NCBI GenBank assembly: GCA_029448655.1
Contig: JACCLO010000002.1
Span: 4,402,001 to 4,466,000, forward strand
Direction: 5' to 3'
From: Wolfiporia cocos
Taxonomy: Eukaryota; Basidiomycota; Agaricomycetes; Polyporales; Phaeolaceae
Length of the DNA: 64,000 bases
The notes below the pieces were generated by a model. It saw only the letters and a program-made list of their open reading frames with translations. It did not search any database and was not told the origin of the DNA. The translations under genes and the position numbers were made by a program. Below, piece after piece: positions 10,914 to 22,612 of the stretch; position 1 is the first letter of the stretch; the number at the start of each line of letters is the position of its first letter.

Positions 10914-12944
10914 ATGATGGGTCTATTCAACCAGGCGACTGCCAAGGTCCACAGGCCACGCGGGTCCTCTGATGAGGACAAAATCCCAGAGGACACTGAG
11001 CCTGATGACACCTCCATCCTGTCCGCGAGCAGTCATGTTGTACTATGCATCCCACAATACTGATGACGATTATGCTGAATGCTGTAGGGATGAAGAAGAG
11101 GGATCCATCATCAAGTCCATGATCTCTCAGCTCAGGTGTGTTCTGTCCGTGCGCGCGCAGCCTGCGTTGACAGGCGCATAGGGTCGGGATGGATCTGTCG
11201 AAGGTGACATTCCCCACATTCGTACTCGAGCCCCGCAGTATGCTCGAGCGCATTACGGACTTCATGTCACACCCGGATCTCATCTTCGGGTGAGTGACAT
11301 GTACTCCCTCAATGTATGCACTGCTTCAATGCTCGTACAGCGCAGAGAAGTATGACGATCCCGAAGAGCGGTTCATCCGTGTACTCCAGTATTATTTGGC
11401 GGGCTGGCACATTAAGCCGAAGGGTGTCAAGAAGCCGTACGTACTCCTTCCCTCACTGCAGATACAGCTGCATGCGTGGTCGTGTCGAAACAATCGAGCG
11501 CTACGTCCCTTTACCAACAGCCAATTTGCTGGCATCGTCCAGCGTGCGACGTTGTGCTCAATGCACTCTGGCACCCCTTCACGCTGTTAGGCGGCATTGC
11601 CCTAAAGCGTAATACTTGATTATGCGCACGGCATGCGGGACCGATGCTGCGCGTTTTAGCACAACCGCTGTCAAGCACTGGTTTGGTCACCCAGTGCTTG
11701 TCTATGCATTATCGATGAGCTCGTCTGCCACGACTGAGCATGGCTGTGTCTGTAGGGTGGCACCTCGCGCGACACTCATGCTTGATGCATCAACAGGTAC
11801 AACCCCATTCTGGGCGAGTTCTTCCGTTGCCGCTACGACTACGCAGATGGCTCCCAAGGATTCTATATCGCAGAGCAAGGTGGGCAAATGCAAGCTCCGT
11901 GTCTCAGCGATCCTCGCTGATCCCCGCCCAGTGTCACACCACCCTCCAGTGTCGGCGTTCTACTACGTGTCTCCCGCGAACAAAGTCGCGATCGTGGGCG
12001 AGCTCCGTCCGAAGTCCAAGTTCCTCGGGAACAGCGTGTCGACCACGATGGAGGGGCAGAATCGCGTCTACCTGATGGGGCGTCCGGCTGACGGGCGTAC
12101 GTGTTCCCCCTCTCCGAGCCGTTCGGGCATGCACTGACGCGCTGCCCGATGTAGCGTACGCCATTTCGATGCCGAACATGTACGCGCGTGGGATCCTATG
12201 GGGCAAGATGGTGCTTGAGCTCGGCGACTCGTGCACGGCTCGCAACGAGCAGAACCAGCTCTGCGCGGATCTGCAGTTCAAGACGAAGGGCTACTTCTCG
12301 GGCACATACAACGCGATACAGGGCCGGATACGCCGCGGCAACTCGGACACGGGCGAGGTTAGCGGGAAGTGGAGTGCGGTGATGGAGTACAAGAACAGCA
12401 AGGTGCGTTATGGGGTGCTGTGCGCTGAGGAGGGCGCCTGACTGAGCGCTCCGGTGCAGACTGGCGAGAAGCGTGTTCTTTTTGACGTGAAGAAGGATGG
12501 CGGCAAGATTGCCCCAAAGTGGGTTGCGGTGGAAGAAGAGCAGGAGCCGAATGAGTCTCGCCGGTGAGCAGAACCCATTGTCATCGTATCGCATCGTGCC
12601 CAATCTAATGATTTGTATAGTTTGTGGTCCAAGCTGACGCAAGCGATCATTGCAAAGGACATGGACGCTGCAACTGAGGCAAAGACTGCCGTAGAGGAGT
12701 CCCAGAGGGAATTGCGCCGTCAACGTGAGGAGAGTGGACAGAAGTACATTCCCCGGTTCTTCCAGCAGGACAGCGACGAGCGGTGGGGTCCGAAGATCGC
12801 GTACGTGTAGCCCTTTGCGTGACCCAGTCTTCACAACTGATTATCGTGCGGCCTCTCCTTTCCAGATTGCCGGAGGATCCTCAGGAAGCGGTGGAAGCTG
12901 TGAAAGCGTGGATTTGGTCATCGCCCGACCCTCAATCCAACTAA
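10914..12944 (+). CDS. Oxysterol-binding protein homolog (Osh/Kes1 type)
   Basis: OSBP-related proteins exchange sterol and PI4P between membranes. Two adjacent ATGs (10914 and 10917) open [17 protein letters not shown]. Splicing gives [54 protein letters not shown] (with the family LGE motif), then [16 protein letters not shown], the diagnostic SHHPP signature, and [17 protein letters not shown]. The end is [14 protein letters not shown] with stop at 12942-12944. There are no PH, ankyrin or GOLD domains and no long N-terminal region, so it is the short soluble type like yeast Kes1/Osh4. The intron 11437-11796 is about 360 nt, far longer than its neighbours, and holds a 10-bp hairpin. The gene is divergent from SMN copy A. 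Confidence 0.94.
11672..11700 (+). repeat. Perfect 10-bp hairpin inside the long OSBP intron
   Basis: CAAGCACTGG at 11672-11681 and its reverse complement CCAGTGCTTG at 11691-11700 are separated by 9 nt. The pair lies in the 360-nt intron 11437-11796. It may be a chance palindrome or part of an intronic RNA; clear C/D or H/ACA snoRNA boxes were not established. Confidence 0.7.
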
Positions 12945-13307
12945 TATCCATAGAACTCTCAATGCTCGCTACTAGTACTTATCATCAGCTCTGCTTTTCC
13001 CTGACATATACGACCCAACAAATCATGATAACGCAGCTTATTCAACGTTGTAGTTGTGTACAACAATAATGAGGTATCGTCAATATGACACAGTGTGAGG
13101 ATGAGTAAGATGGAGATGTGAGAGCGTCAGTAGGTGGGTATGAAGTATCGTAAGTAAGCAAGCATGTATACTACGGGGAGATGCGGGGACAAAGATCAAG
13201 CAGACAAACTGGAGCAGCCTCAGGTGAAAACAAACAGTAAATATAACAGCGATCCTTTCCAATGTCAGATATAAGCAAATGTAGGTAATGTCACTTGGTC
13301 TGTCGCG
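12945..13307. other. Intergenic region between convergent genes
   Basis: These are the 3' flanks of the OSBP gene (plus) and the large coiled-coil gene (minus). A polyadenylation-like AATAAT is near 13065. No gene was seen. Confidence 0.55.
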
Positions 13308-16300
13308 TTACTCCCACCAGCCATCCTCTCGTAATGTCGGCGCAGCGGAGACGTTGCTCGGCGCGGGCGATGGTGCTTGTGAGCGATGGTAGGATGAGGC
13401 TTGCTTGAATCTCGATGTCGGTGTCACTCCAAGCGGTCGGGGTGCGTGAATCGAGTTCCATACTGACGATTGTGGCGATGTGGCTGATCGCATGGAAGGA
13501 CTCTGTGCGCCATTAAGCTGTGGGATAGCGGAAGCGCCATCATAAAATGTCGAGGTTCCAGCGCGTACGGATGAACTGCCTTTGCCATTCAGTTCTGCAG
13601 TTGGTGTAGTGACGCGGCTACCATTATAGAGCACGCTGGTTCGGTCAAGCATTGAAGAACTGCGCGAGCTATCCATTGGCGCATTCGGTGTAGTGGCACG
13701 GCTGTCATCGTAATTCGAGCTTATTCGAGAAGCCGGTCTTACGGACGGTGCATGATTACGAGTCCGACCGTTCTGGTATCCTGCTGCTTGAGCAGCGACC
13801 TTTTTGGCCTGGTCAGTCTCAACCTGGAGCCTCGCGACTTGCGCTTCTAGGGAGGCAATCTGGTCGCGAAGCTTATTCTGACGATCCTGGGATATTCTAT
13901 GAGGGTGCATAATGAGGTGATATGTAGGCGCAACTCACTCTATCTAGGCGTTCTTCGGCATCCCGCTCCTCAAGCTGTAGCTTAACAAGGGTCAAATCTG
14001 CATCAAGCTGCACCTGTGCCTGTTCCGCGTTGTCGAGCTTCGTCTGTGTAGCTACAAGCTCAGCCTCGTACTCCTTCGCATGTTTTTCCCATTCCGCGGC
14101 GCGTTGTTGCACTTGGGCCAGGCTCTGTTTGGCCACTTGTGTGATTTTATCATTAGCTGCCATCTTGGTCTCATACTCTTTGACTCGTCGCTGAAGAGCA
14201 GTCTTCTCGCTTTCGAGCATCTTGCTGCGTTCACGAATCTTCCGCAGCTCCTCGAGCTCCGCAGCATCAACACGTCCAAGGTTCTTCGTGAGCTCTTGGA
14301 TCTCATCTGAAGTTTTGCGCAGTTCTTCGACATAGGCTTGTTGGTTGACAAGGTCCTGGTTCTGCTTTCGTTGTTGGGCCAGTTCCTCTGTCGCATGATC
14401 TCTCTCGCGTGTGATGAACGATACCTGAATGTCGAGCGAGTCGACCTACAACAACGACCTCGTCAGTCAATTCTAAAGGGAAGCTTCTAGCTTGATATAC
14501 CTGCGCCTTGAGTTGCTGTTTCTCTAGCATTAGGTCGTGGTTGAGTGACTCTAGCTGAGCAATATGCCGGCTGTCAGATTGCGTTTGCACATCTGCAACC
14601 TTCAGTCGCTCCAATGCTCGAGAAAGAGCCTCTTCAAGCTCAATGCTCTTTGCTTCCGCCGCTACCGCCTCTCTGTTCTTAGTAGACACCGCCTCTTGAA
14701 GGTCATCGACTCTCGAGAAAAGACGATCGCGTTCCATCTCTGCTGCTTTGAGACGTTCGGTGAGCATATCCTTCTCCACCCGAACCTGACCATGCGCGCC
14801 GCGGGCCTTAGCTAGCTGTACCTGTAACTCTGTGTTTATCGCCAACAGTCGTCGAATCTCCTCGGCATCCTTCTGCGATGTGTCACGAGCGTTAAAGTGA
14901 GTATGCGAGTCTTGGAGAATCCTGGTCGCTTCGACCAAGGCTTCTGGGAGACTGTCAATGTGCTTGATGATGCTGTGGCAGAAATCGGAGAATTCTTGAC
15001 CCTGAGAGACAAGTCTCTGCTGCTCGCGCGCAACTTCGAGCATAACGCTCTCAATGTTTGTGACACTCTTTGCGAGCGGCACATCTTGTAGGTCTGCACG
15101 ATTCTTAAGTTCGGCCTGGGCAATTCCGAGAGCATCTGTCGCAGCAGCAAGACGATCGGGAAGATCGGAAAGCATGCCATGAATCTCCTTGCCGATTGCA
15201 GAGATATCCAAGCCTGGAACAGCCGCGTCGTGGTCTTGGCGTCCCAAACCCGCCACAGCGGCCTGTAGCTCTTGCAGGGGCGCAACCACGCTACGAACTG
15301 TCTCCGAGAATTTATCGGTGAGAGCTTCTGCGTTAAATGCCCTGTCTCTGACCGCTAGGCGAGAATCAAGGCGCTCCACGACCAGATCGGAAACTTGCTC
15401 TTTGATCTCATGGGCATCCAGAGGAGCGACGATCTTCCGGACTTCGGAAGTGAGTCTCCCCACGATAGCCTCCGTATCAAATTCTCTTGCTGGACCCTGC
15501 AAGGAAGGAAGGATTGGCACTAGTTTATCCACAATAAGACCTGCTGTTTCGCGCTTATCCGAGGCCAGATCGATGAGCTGCGTTATATGAGGTTTGACAG
15601 CTTCAGCGAGCCGGGCAGTAAGACTTTCGTGATCAATGGGGGCGGGACGCAATGCAGCGAGCTGAGGCATGAGAGCTTTGGTGATATCCTGAATAATGAC
15701 TTCTCGATCCGCAGGGCTCCTCGTATTCTCGATAGCTTGGAGCCGTAGCGCTAACTGAGATGTCGATGCCACAACGGCTTGCACCGCCCTATTAGCGATA
15801 TCCTCGGCGACGCGAAGGACGTTTGAATTTGAATCTTGGCCGCGAACGCTTGCAAGTTGAGCCAGGTCTTCTTTAATGAGAGCGCGCATCTCAGATTGCT
15901 TCTGTTCGATAATATCCTTGATGACCTCCAAATTAGGCTCGCCTCGCGCATCGACCTGATCACCCAACAAATCTCTGGAGGTGGAAGCCTGAAGTTGCGC
16001 ACGGAATAGCGCTACTACCTCGTTTATCTTAGCTTCTGTATCCGGACTCAACGACTGTCCGCCGGAGACGGCTCTGAAATCCGAAAGAGCTCGTCTGATC
16101 TCCGCAAACTTGTCCTCCAGGATCTCTTCTATTCTGTCCTCGTACTGCTCCATCTCAATGCGGCGAGAGAGGTCGATAGCATCAAGAGAGATGTCTGATT
16201 GCGACGAGAAATCATCGGAGAGGCGTCTCGGCGGAAGCGATGAGCGTCTTCCACGGCGATTCGGGGTGAATTCTGCGCGGACAGGTGACGACTCACGAGG

Positions 16301-19300
16301 GTTGGGAATGGTGAACATACGATTACGCGGCATCCTGCGCGAAATTGGCGGCACGTTCAGATCATCAAGCGACGGCCTCGAACTGTGCTCGAAAACGTCC
16401 CTCGAGCTCAGCCGGGAGCGCACTGTGCGACGCGTTCGATTATCGCTATCAGTATTGTTGAGGGCTTTGAACAAACCTGCGGGTACAGTGTTCTTAGAGA
16501 CAGGATGTTTGAAGTCTAGCGGGACTGGCGCTCGCTTCGGCTTCATTGCGGGCGGGAATGGTAGCTCCTGAGCTGATCCCGGCTCTTCAGGCTCGGGTTC
16601 GGGCGAGGCAGTGAGGATAGGAGGCATGTTCTCATCGTCGCTTTCGGCAGCTGCGGCAGTCTCGGGAGAAATACTAGGCGCAGTACTCGCATGGCCAAAC
16701 GTGAAGGTTCTCGGAGCAGCATCAAGTGATATGTCCTTGGACAGGTCGTTGGTCGGTGGGCTGACCGGGGCTGATACAGCTTTGACATTCTCGGGAGGGA
16801 ATTTGAAAGTGGCCATGTGGTTAACCCCATCCTCGTCCTCGCCATCGAGTGTAGCGCTCGAACCACGGCGCTGTCTCTTCTCTCGACCCTGCATCTCCCT
16901 ACCCTGTGTTGTTCTTGGGGACGCAGTGAGTGCATCTGGCGGGATGGGTAGCGGGCGGGATGCCGCAGGGGACGCGAAGGCCAGCTGTGGCACACCGGGT
17001 GGCGGTTGGAAAGTGAATGCACCTGGCTTAAATTCCTGTGCAGTAGCATTGAGGGGCTTGCCGAATGACGGTACACGCATATGGCTAGCAGTTTGGGCGG
17101 AAGACGTGGGAAGCGCGGGCTGTGCAACCACATTCGGACTCCATGCACTCGACTGCGACTGCGAGGTCGTGCCAAACACAAATGGCTTTGCGAGGGGGTT
17201 GAGATCGCCATGAACTGTTGACTGTTGTGGCGGTCGAGGGTGGAGCCCGCCGGGCTGGAGGTAATGCTCCGAGGCTTCACGCGAGTGTGCCAAAGCGGGG
17301 TCATGGTGCGAATATGGCGCAGATCCTGGCCTTGCCTCGGGCAATGGAGGAAGAGGACGCCCATGTCCGTCCGAAGATGGTCTAGCAAAGTGTCCACGTT
17401 GGTCTGCAACTGCGAATTGCTGCTCTTGTGTATTCCCTTCCTCGCTGGGATTCGATACAATGTCGTCTTGATCAACGAAAGAAGGCGCAATATCAGGAGG
17501 CCTCGGGAAGTTTGGCAACCTGCGTGGTGTCTCCAGGTCAGATTGCGCCTGCTGCTTGGCCCGGCGAAGCAAACGACGCTGGTGGCGCTCATGACGCGCC
17601 CTCTCCTCGTCCGAGGGATTCGACCATTCGCCGATGCTCTGGGATAAGACAATTTGTGTATATCATCGACCAGTAGGACATGGCGACCGCAACATACCTC
17701 ATCTTCGGAGGTCTCATCTCCAGTGCGCAGATCCTCCGAGCCCGTCCACTCGCCAACTGCATCCACGTCTTGGTCATCCACTTCTCCAAAGCTGCCAGGC
17801 AGTCTGCCAACACCAAGCTCGCGTGATGGCGAGCTAGTGCGCGGGAATGCGGAGGATGGTCCCTCAGTAAGCCCACCAACAGAGCGCAGGGACAGAGCTG
17901 CTGACACACGCGAGGTATGTCTAGAGTGCATCGTGCTATGAGCTGCCACCGTGCTTCCGCCGTCTTGCTCTGCCTCGTCTGCTTCGTCTACTGTGGCATC
18001 AGCTTCTCCCACCTCCGACACAGCTTCCGATTCCGCGACATCCATGTGGGTGCCAATGCGCGCAGGTGCATCCTCCTCTGGCTCCTCCTCTTCCTCGGTG
18101 GTATCTAAGCCGAACCCGCGCATGAAATCGGGACGACTCTCCGGCCTCGACACAGGTTGTGGCGGAGCAAGCGAGGCAAAGTTCGCGGGTACACGACCTT
18201 GTGGCGCAAGGATGTTGTCCATAGGCGCAGGCGATAATCGGGTGAAGATCTGATCCGAGCCCAGTGTAGCACTGGGCCCAAACGGATTGAATGCGGCGGT
18301 GGGATTATAGACAGGTGATTGTGACGAGTAGGAAGACGTCTGTGCAAGCGACATACTATGGCCACGTCTCTGGCCTTGGAACCGCGGCGGGAGCAGACTC
18401 GGGGATGCAGACATTGGTACCGGTGGATGTGGCGAAGTCGAGGCTGATGGCGACATACTCTGAGATTGCTGTAGCTTGTTCAGCTTGAAAAGCAGTAGGG
18501 CGGGGTCCGCAGGGGAAGATATCTGATATAACCTCCGTGAGCTGCAACAGGTCGCCACGGGGGAGGTTACGCACCGATGCAGCTCGAGCATGAGGAGCAT
18601 GAATATGTGGAACCGAGCTGCCAGTCCCGCGCTCGACACCGAGCTTCTCCAGCTTTTCCTCGATAATCTTCTGTTTAAGCTCGTTCCAAGCACTCTGGAT
18701 AGCCAATGAGTGTGATACAATATTGATGTTTCGAATATGTATACCTTCCCGGGAAGGAACACATCCACAGTGCCGGGCAGATGGTACCTCCAGCCATCTG
18801 GAGGGTGCAATTGAGCGGTCGTCACCTCCGGGGGTGGGAGGGTCGGTTGCAGTGGGACATCCGACAGAGGAATTGGCGCTCTCGCCCACGACTGACGCGT
18901 CGGTGGATCCCCCGGTGTCTCTCCTGGTATCGTCTCGCGCGGGAAGTTCACCACGACCTTCCTCGCCTTACCAGCAGGCGGCTGGGGGGTTGCCGCGGCA
19001 TTCACAGGCAACGGACTCACTTTCCGCTGCGGCCCACCGAGGACCGCTTTTGGAGGGCCGCCCACGCTGAAACTCGGTGATCGCTTGGGGCGCGGCACGA
19101 ACGATTGGAATGGAGGCACGCCCAGCATCGCATTAGGGAACCCGGGCTGGCCTACGGGTGTCATAGGCATTCCCGGCGGGAGCATTACCGCTGCGGCCAG
19201 ATGGGCCATGCTCGGCGAGCCTCTATGCATTGGCGGGCGTCCTTGCGCAGGCGGCGGGTGTGGGAAGAAGCCGGGTTGCATCGGTGTGGGCAGGCCACTA

Positions 19301-19458
19301 TTCAGGAACGGCGGGGGCTGCATTCCTTGCGCGATGCTTGTCGGGAGTCCGGGAGAGAACATGGGCCCGCGGTCGCTGAACGCGAAGGGCTGCTGGGCAT
19401 TGATGTTGGGAGGAATCATCAACCTCGGGAGCTGGTGCTGGCGAGGTTGCGCTGCCAT
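13308..19458 (-). CDS. Very large Pro-rich, coiled-coil protein of unknown function
   Basis: The ATG at 19458 opens MAAQPRQHQLPRLMIPPN. The first 150 residues are Pro/Gly/Met-rich (low complexity). A compact block follows: RKVVVNFPRETIPGE, then PDGWRYHLPGTVDVFLPGK, spliced to SAWNELKQKIIEEKLEKLG. The middle is disordered and acidic (about 17700-18100), then SIGEWSNPSDEERARHERHQ (partly across an intron) and a long Ser/Pro region. From about 16200 to 13810 the protein is almost continuously helical with heptads (RRIEMEQYEDRIEEILEDKF, ESEKTALQRRVKEYETKMA). The tail is Ser-rich and ends LREDGWWE-stop at 13308. Total length is about 1900 residues with at least five introns. It appears to be a conserved scaffold-like protein, but I do not recognise the family; a role in polarity, microtubule or nuclear organisation would be a guess. 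Confidence 0.8.
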
Positions 19459-19889
19459 TGTGGAGAAGCTGGCAGAGACAACGCGTCCACGCCAGGGCCC
19501 AGAGTCAGCAACGACAAGTCAGCGAGGGTATCCAAAGGCCAGCGGAATGGTATAACGCGTCGACGTCGTGCCAGTCGACGATGAGAACAAGGTGAGCTCT
19601 AGCGCAGGCGAGACGAGCTAAAGGCCATGTACTATTCGGGTCCGTGTTTCAAGCAAATGCAGCCTACAAAATTACTAGTAGGTAGTCAATGAAACAGCCG
19701 CTTTGGGAGGTTACATTTCACTAATCTCGGGACTAAGCTATCCTCCGCCACCCGATCACTTTCTGCGCCCACAGACGCCCATTTCGCGACTGTCAATGAA
19801 GTAAACGCTCGTACTCCTTGCCCTTACCGCACCGGTGGCCTTTGCTGGAACTCTTGACTTTGCATACAGTACTTCTTCTGGGGATTGAG
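19459..19889. promoter_or_regulatory. Divergent upstream region, coiled-coil gene / SMN copy B
   Basis: This is 431 bp between start codons on opposite strands. No distinctive site was recognised. Confidence 0.4.
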
Positions 19890-20791
19890 ATGCGGCAAAT
19901 CATCTCGTACGACGGTATTACTTCTCCGCAGACGCTGCATGCAGCTCAGCCGACTTCGCATCCGTCCTCAAGTCAACAGCCCTCCAAAAAGCGTAGGATG
20001 AATCCAACGAACGGGTATAATAAGAGACACAACAAGAAGAAAAGGGGAAGCACCCGCCAGGGTAGCTCACATACCTATGCATCAAGCGGAAGTGCGCAGG
20101 CGGCTCAGACCGACAGTGTCGAGGGTGAGGACGAGGAAGATTGTGAACTCACGCACGAGGAGATCTGGGATGATTCAGCTCTTATCGATGCTTGGGATAC
20201 TGCAATGGCAGAATACAGGGTACATTGCTTGCTTCGTCGTGCGCGCGCACCCCAGCTAATTATGCAATTAAGGCGTTGCATGGCCAGGGGGGTGACTGGA
20301 AGCAAGCAGCCGCAGAGGGACAGCCCCAGTACGTCTCTCATCGACCCGAGATTGCTCTCAACAATGACTTTGACGTAGGTCACAGAACGGCTCGATGTCG
20401 CAGATCAGCTCGGCGAACAAATCGAACACAGATGCGCCTGCAACTCCAAGTCTCGCGCACAAGAATAATGCTGCGGCCGAGGACACACAGTATATGATGC
20501 CACCGAGCTTGAACATGGCAGAGTTTGACTTCGGCACGTTCTCATTACCGGAGTCACAAAGCGAGACGGTAAGCCAAGACGAAGCGTTCACTCGTGCACT
20601 ATCGACCATGTACTGGGCGGGTTATTACACCGCTATATATCATGTGCGTTTCACCTCAACTCGTCGTCTTTGGTCGTCATTTTTACCACGCCTCAAAGTG
20701 CCACCTCCGTATGGGAGACAATGCAGACGACACCGAGGATGCTGTCCAGGATGAGGGCGAAGAGGAGAAGGTGCTTCCAGACCACTGTTGA
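19890..20791 (+). CDS. smn1: SMN-like protein, copy B (paralog of copy A)
   Basis: This has the same architecture as copy A at 9530-10546. The ATG at 19890 gives MRQIISYDGITSPQ (copy A: MRPIVSYDDITSS). A basic patch KKRRMN and the Gemin2-binding motif HEEIWDDSALIDAWDTAMAEY follow. An intron (donor GTACATT, acceptor ATTAAG near 20269) leads to ALHGQGGDWKQ, matching copy A AFHGGSQWKD. A second intron (GTACGTC to GACGTAG) follows, then QDEAFTRALSTMYWAGYYTA, the YG-box-like helix, here with Gly as in other SMN proteins. A third intron leads to an acidic tail and stop at 20789-20791. All three intron positions match copy A, showing gene duplication without retroposition. An upstream in-frame ATG at 19818 is possible, but the copy A alignment favours 19890. 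No Tudor domain is seen. Confidence 0.85.
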
Positions 20792-21290
20792 ATCGCGCGC
20801 TGTTTGACAATGGACCGTTGCCTGGTGAGTACCGGAGTATGTCCACTCTGTATCTGTAGCACCAGGCATGTATATACCGATGTAAATCTACTCTCGGATC
20901 AGAGCGACTTCGGCGAGACGACACATGCACTTGCAACGTGAGCGCAATCCGATCTCGTCGCCATGCAGTCATGTCCATGTCCAAACAGTCATGAACAGCA
21001 TAGAAACACAATCTATTGCACTGCATATCCCCCTGAATGAACCTATATCACAATTACAGGATATTACACGGATAAAAACACAACAGCATACTAGGGACAC
21101 ATATCGGCAGGCAATTACAGGCTGATTGTACACTACGCCGAGCCAGGTATAAGCGGAGGCGTCGCGAGAGATGAGTGTCAATGTGCAGCAAGGTGGTATC
21201 GACGAGCAAACAAAATAGCATACCAGGCGGCGAAGACGATTATAATAATACGGACGGGCGAGCATAATGGACGCGGCGCAGCGGCAGCAA
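20792..21290. other. Intergenic region between convergent genes
   Basis: These are the 3' flanks of SMN copy B (plus) and the FYVE gene (minus). Only short non-conserved frames occur. Confidence 0.5.
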
Positions 21291-22612
21291 TCAGAAGGTG
21301 GAGAGCACATACGGTCCACAGGGGGTCGCTGGCTCGGGCTCACGGGGGCGACGGATCTTGAAGTCTGTCACGGATATCAGCAACTGGCAGGGATGTCCGG
21401 ATGAGAACTCGACGCACCTCCGTCGATAATGACTGGATTGGCCTTCCGCCTGCGGCGCTCCTCCTCCTCGCGCTCGAGCTCGATCTCGTACGGAGCCTTC
21501 TCACCGGGCAGACGGTGCCCGATGAGGTTGATCTGAGGCTTGGGTACCCATCGGCCACCGCCGTTCTTCTGGCAGATATGGCTCGGATAGCGGAGGGGGT
21601 ACGCCTCCAGCTCACCAAAGTCCGTCGCCGGCTTCTTCGGGGGAGGATTGCTGTCTACGGTACCGACAGCCGCGATGAGGGCTTCGGAAGTCTTCAGGAG
21701 GTCTTCGACTGAGCGTGCGGGCGAGCGGAGCTGCGAAGCAAATGGCTGCGGCGAACATGTCTGCGTGCGGCGCAAACCGGGGCGGAGGGGAGAGGCATCG
21801 AGAGGGGTGGCAGGAGAAGTGGTGGTCGAGGATGTGGATGTGGACAGGATGGAGTCGCGCAGCGCGTCAGTGATCACGGCAATGGGCGTGCTGGCGGTGA
21901 TGCTGGGAGACTTGGGAGTGCGGACGCCGTGTATCTGATCCCAGCAGTAGTCGCAGACGCGCGCGAGCACCACCGGTGATGTGGGCGACTCAAAGTCCGT
22001 GATGGGGATGCGGCGCGGGGGATGGAAGAAGTCCAGGTTGGTGGTATCAAGGAGCGTCGTTTCGCGCGCGGAGCAGTCTTGACAGAAGATGCCGCCGCAC
22101 TTGCGACAATGCTGTGAACAGACAAGGAGATGCGGTCAGACCGGATGCTGAGGTGAGATGACGGAGATGAACGCACATGTCTTCGCTCCCAGATAGAGAA
22201 CTTCTTACGGCATAAGAAGACATCACAGACGGACGCCTGCGCGTCAGGCTGTGTGGAACAACAGAATCAGTTGATCACATGTTGGTGGCCGCACTAGATT
22301 GTTACAGAGGTGCTGATACACACCTTCCAGAGGCGCTTGGGAAGCAGAATGGCAAGATGCTCGTTCGGGCGCGTGACAGACGGCTCGTTGAGGCTGGGAG
22401 CGGAGCCGCACGCGCTGGAGTCGACAGAGGAACTCAGTGAAGAGCTCTCTGGAGTGGAGGATTCTGTGAGGTGGGGATGAGAGACAGGCTTCCGGAGCGG
22501 CATGCGACATACCGTGCGATGACGCTATGCTCGCGCTCTCGTCATGTCGTGCGTTGTGCAAGGACGGGACGCGAGAGGTGAGCCGGGAAGCGAGCACAGT
22601 GGCGAAATTCAT
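21291..22612 (-). CDS. FYVE zinc-finger protein
   Basis: FYVE fingers bind PI3P on endosomal and vacuolar membranes. The ATG at 22612 gives MNFATVLASRLTSRVPSLHN; an in-frame codon further upstream is less likely. After a Ser-rich exon ending ILLPKRLWK come PDAQASVCDVFLC and, across an intron, RRHHCRKCGGIFCQDCSARE, the FYVE signature R(R/K)HHCRxCG, with LARVCDYCWDQIHG as the last Cys pair. The first Cys pair is spaced C-x4-C rather than C-x2-C. Between the second and last pairs is a hydrophobic loop, LLDTTNLDFFHPPRRIPI. The C-terminal part is disordered, then conserved-looking (FGELEAYPLRYPSHICQKNG, PKPQINLIGHRLPGEKAPYE). A final small exon ends CGPYVLSTF-stop at 21291. It resembles Pib1/Pib2-like fungal FYVE proteins but no RING was seen, so the precise orthology is open. 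Confidence 0.86.

Noticed and set aside
16543..19458. 971-codon single minus frame taken as a complete protein
   Set aside because: It reads through at least three introns and then leaves the conserved frame; the real gene continues by splicing to 13308.
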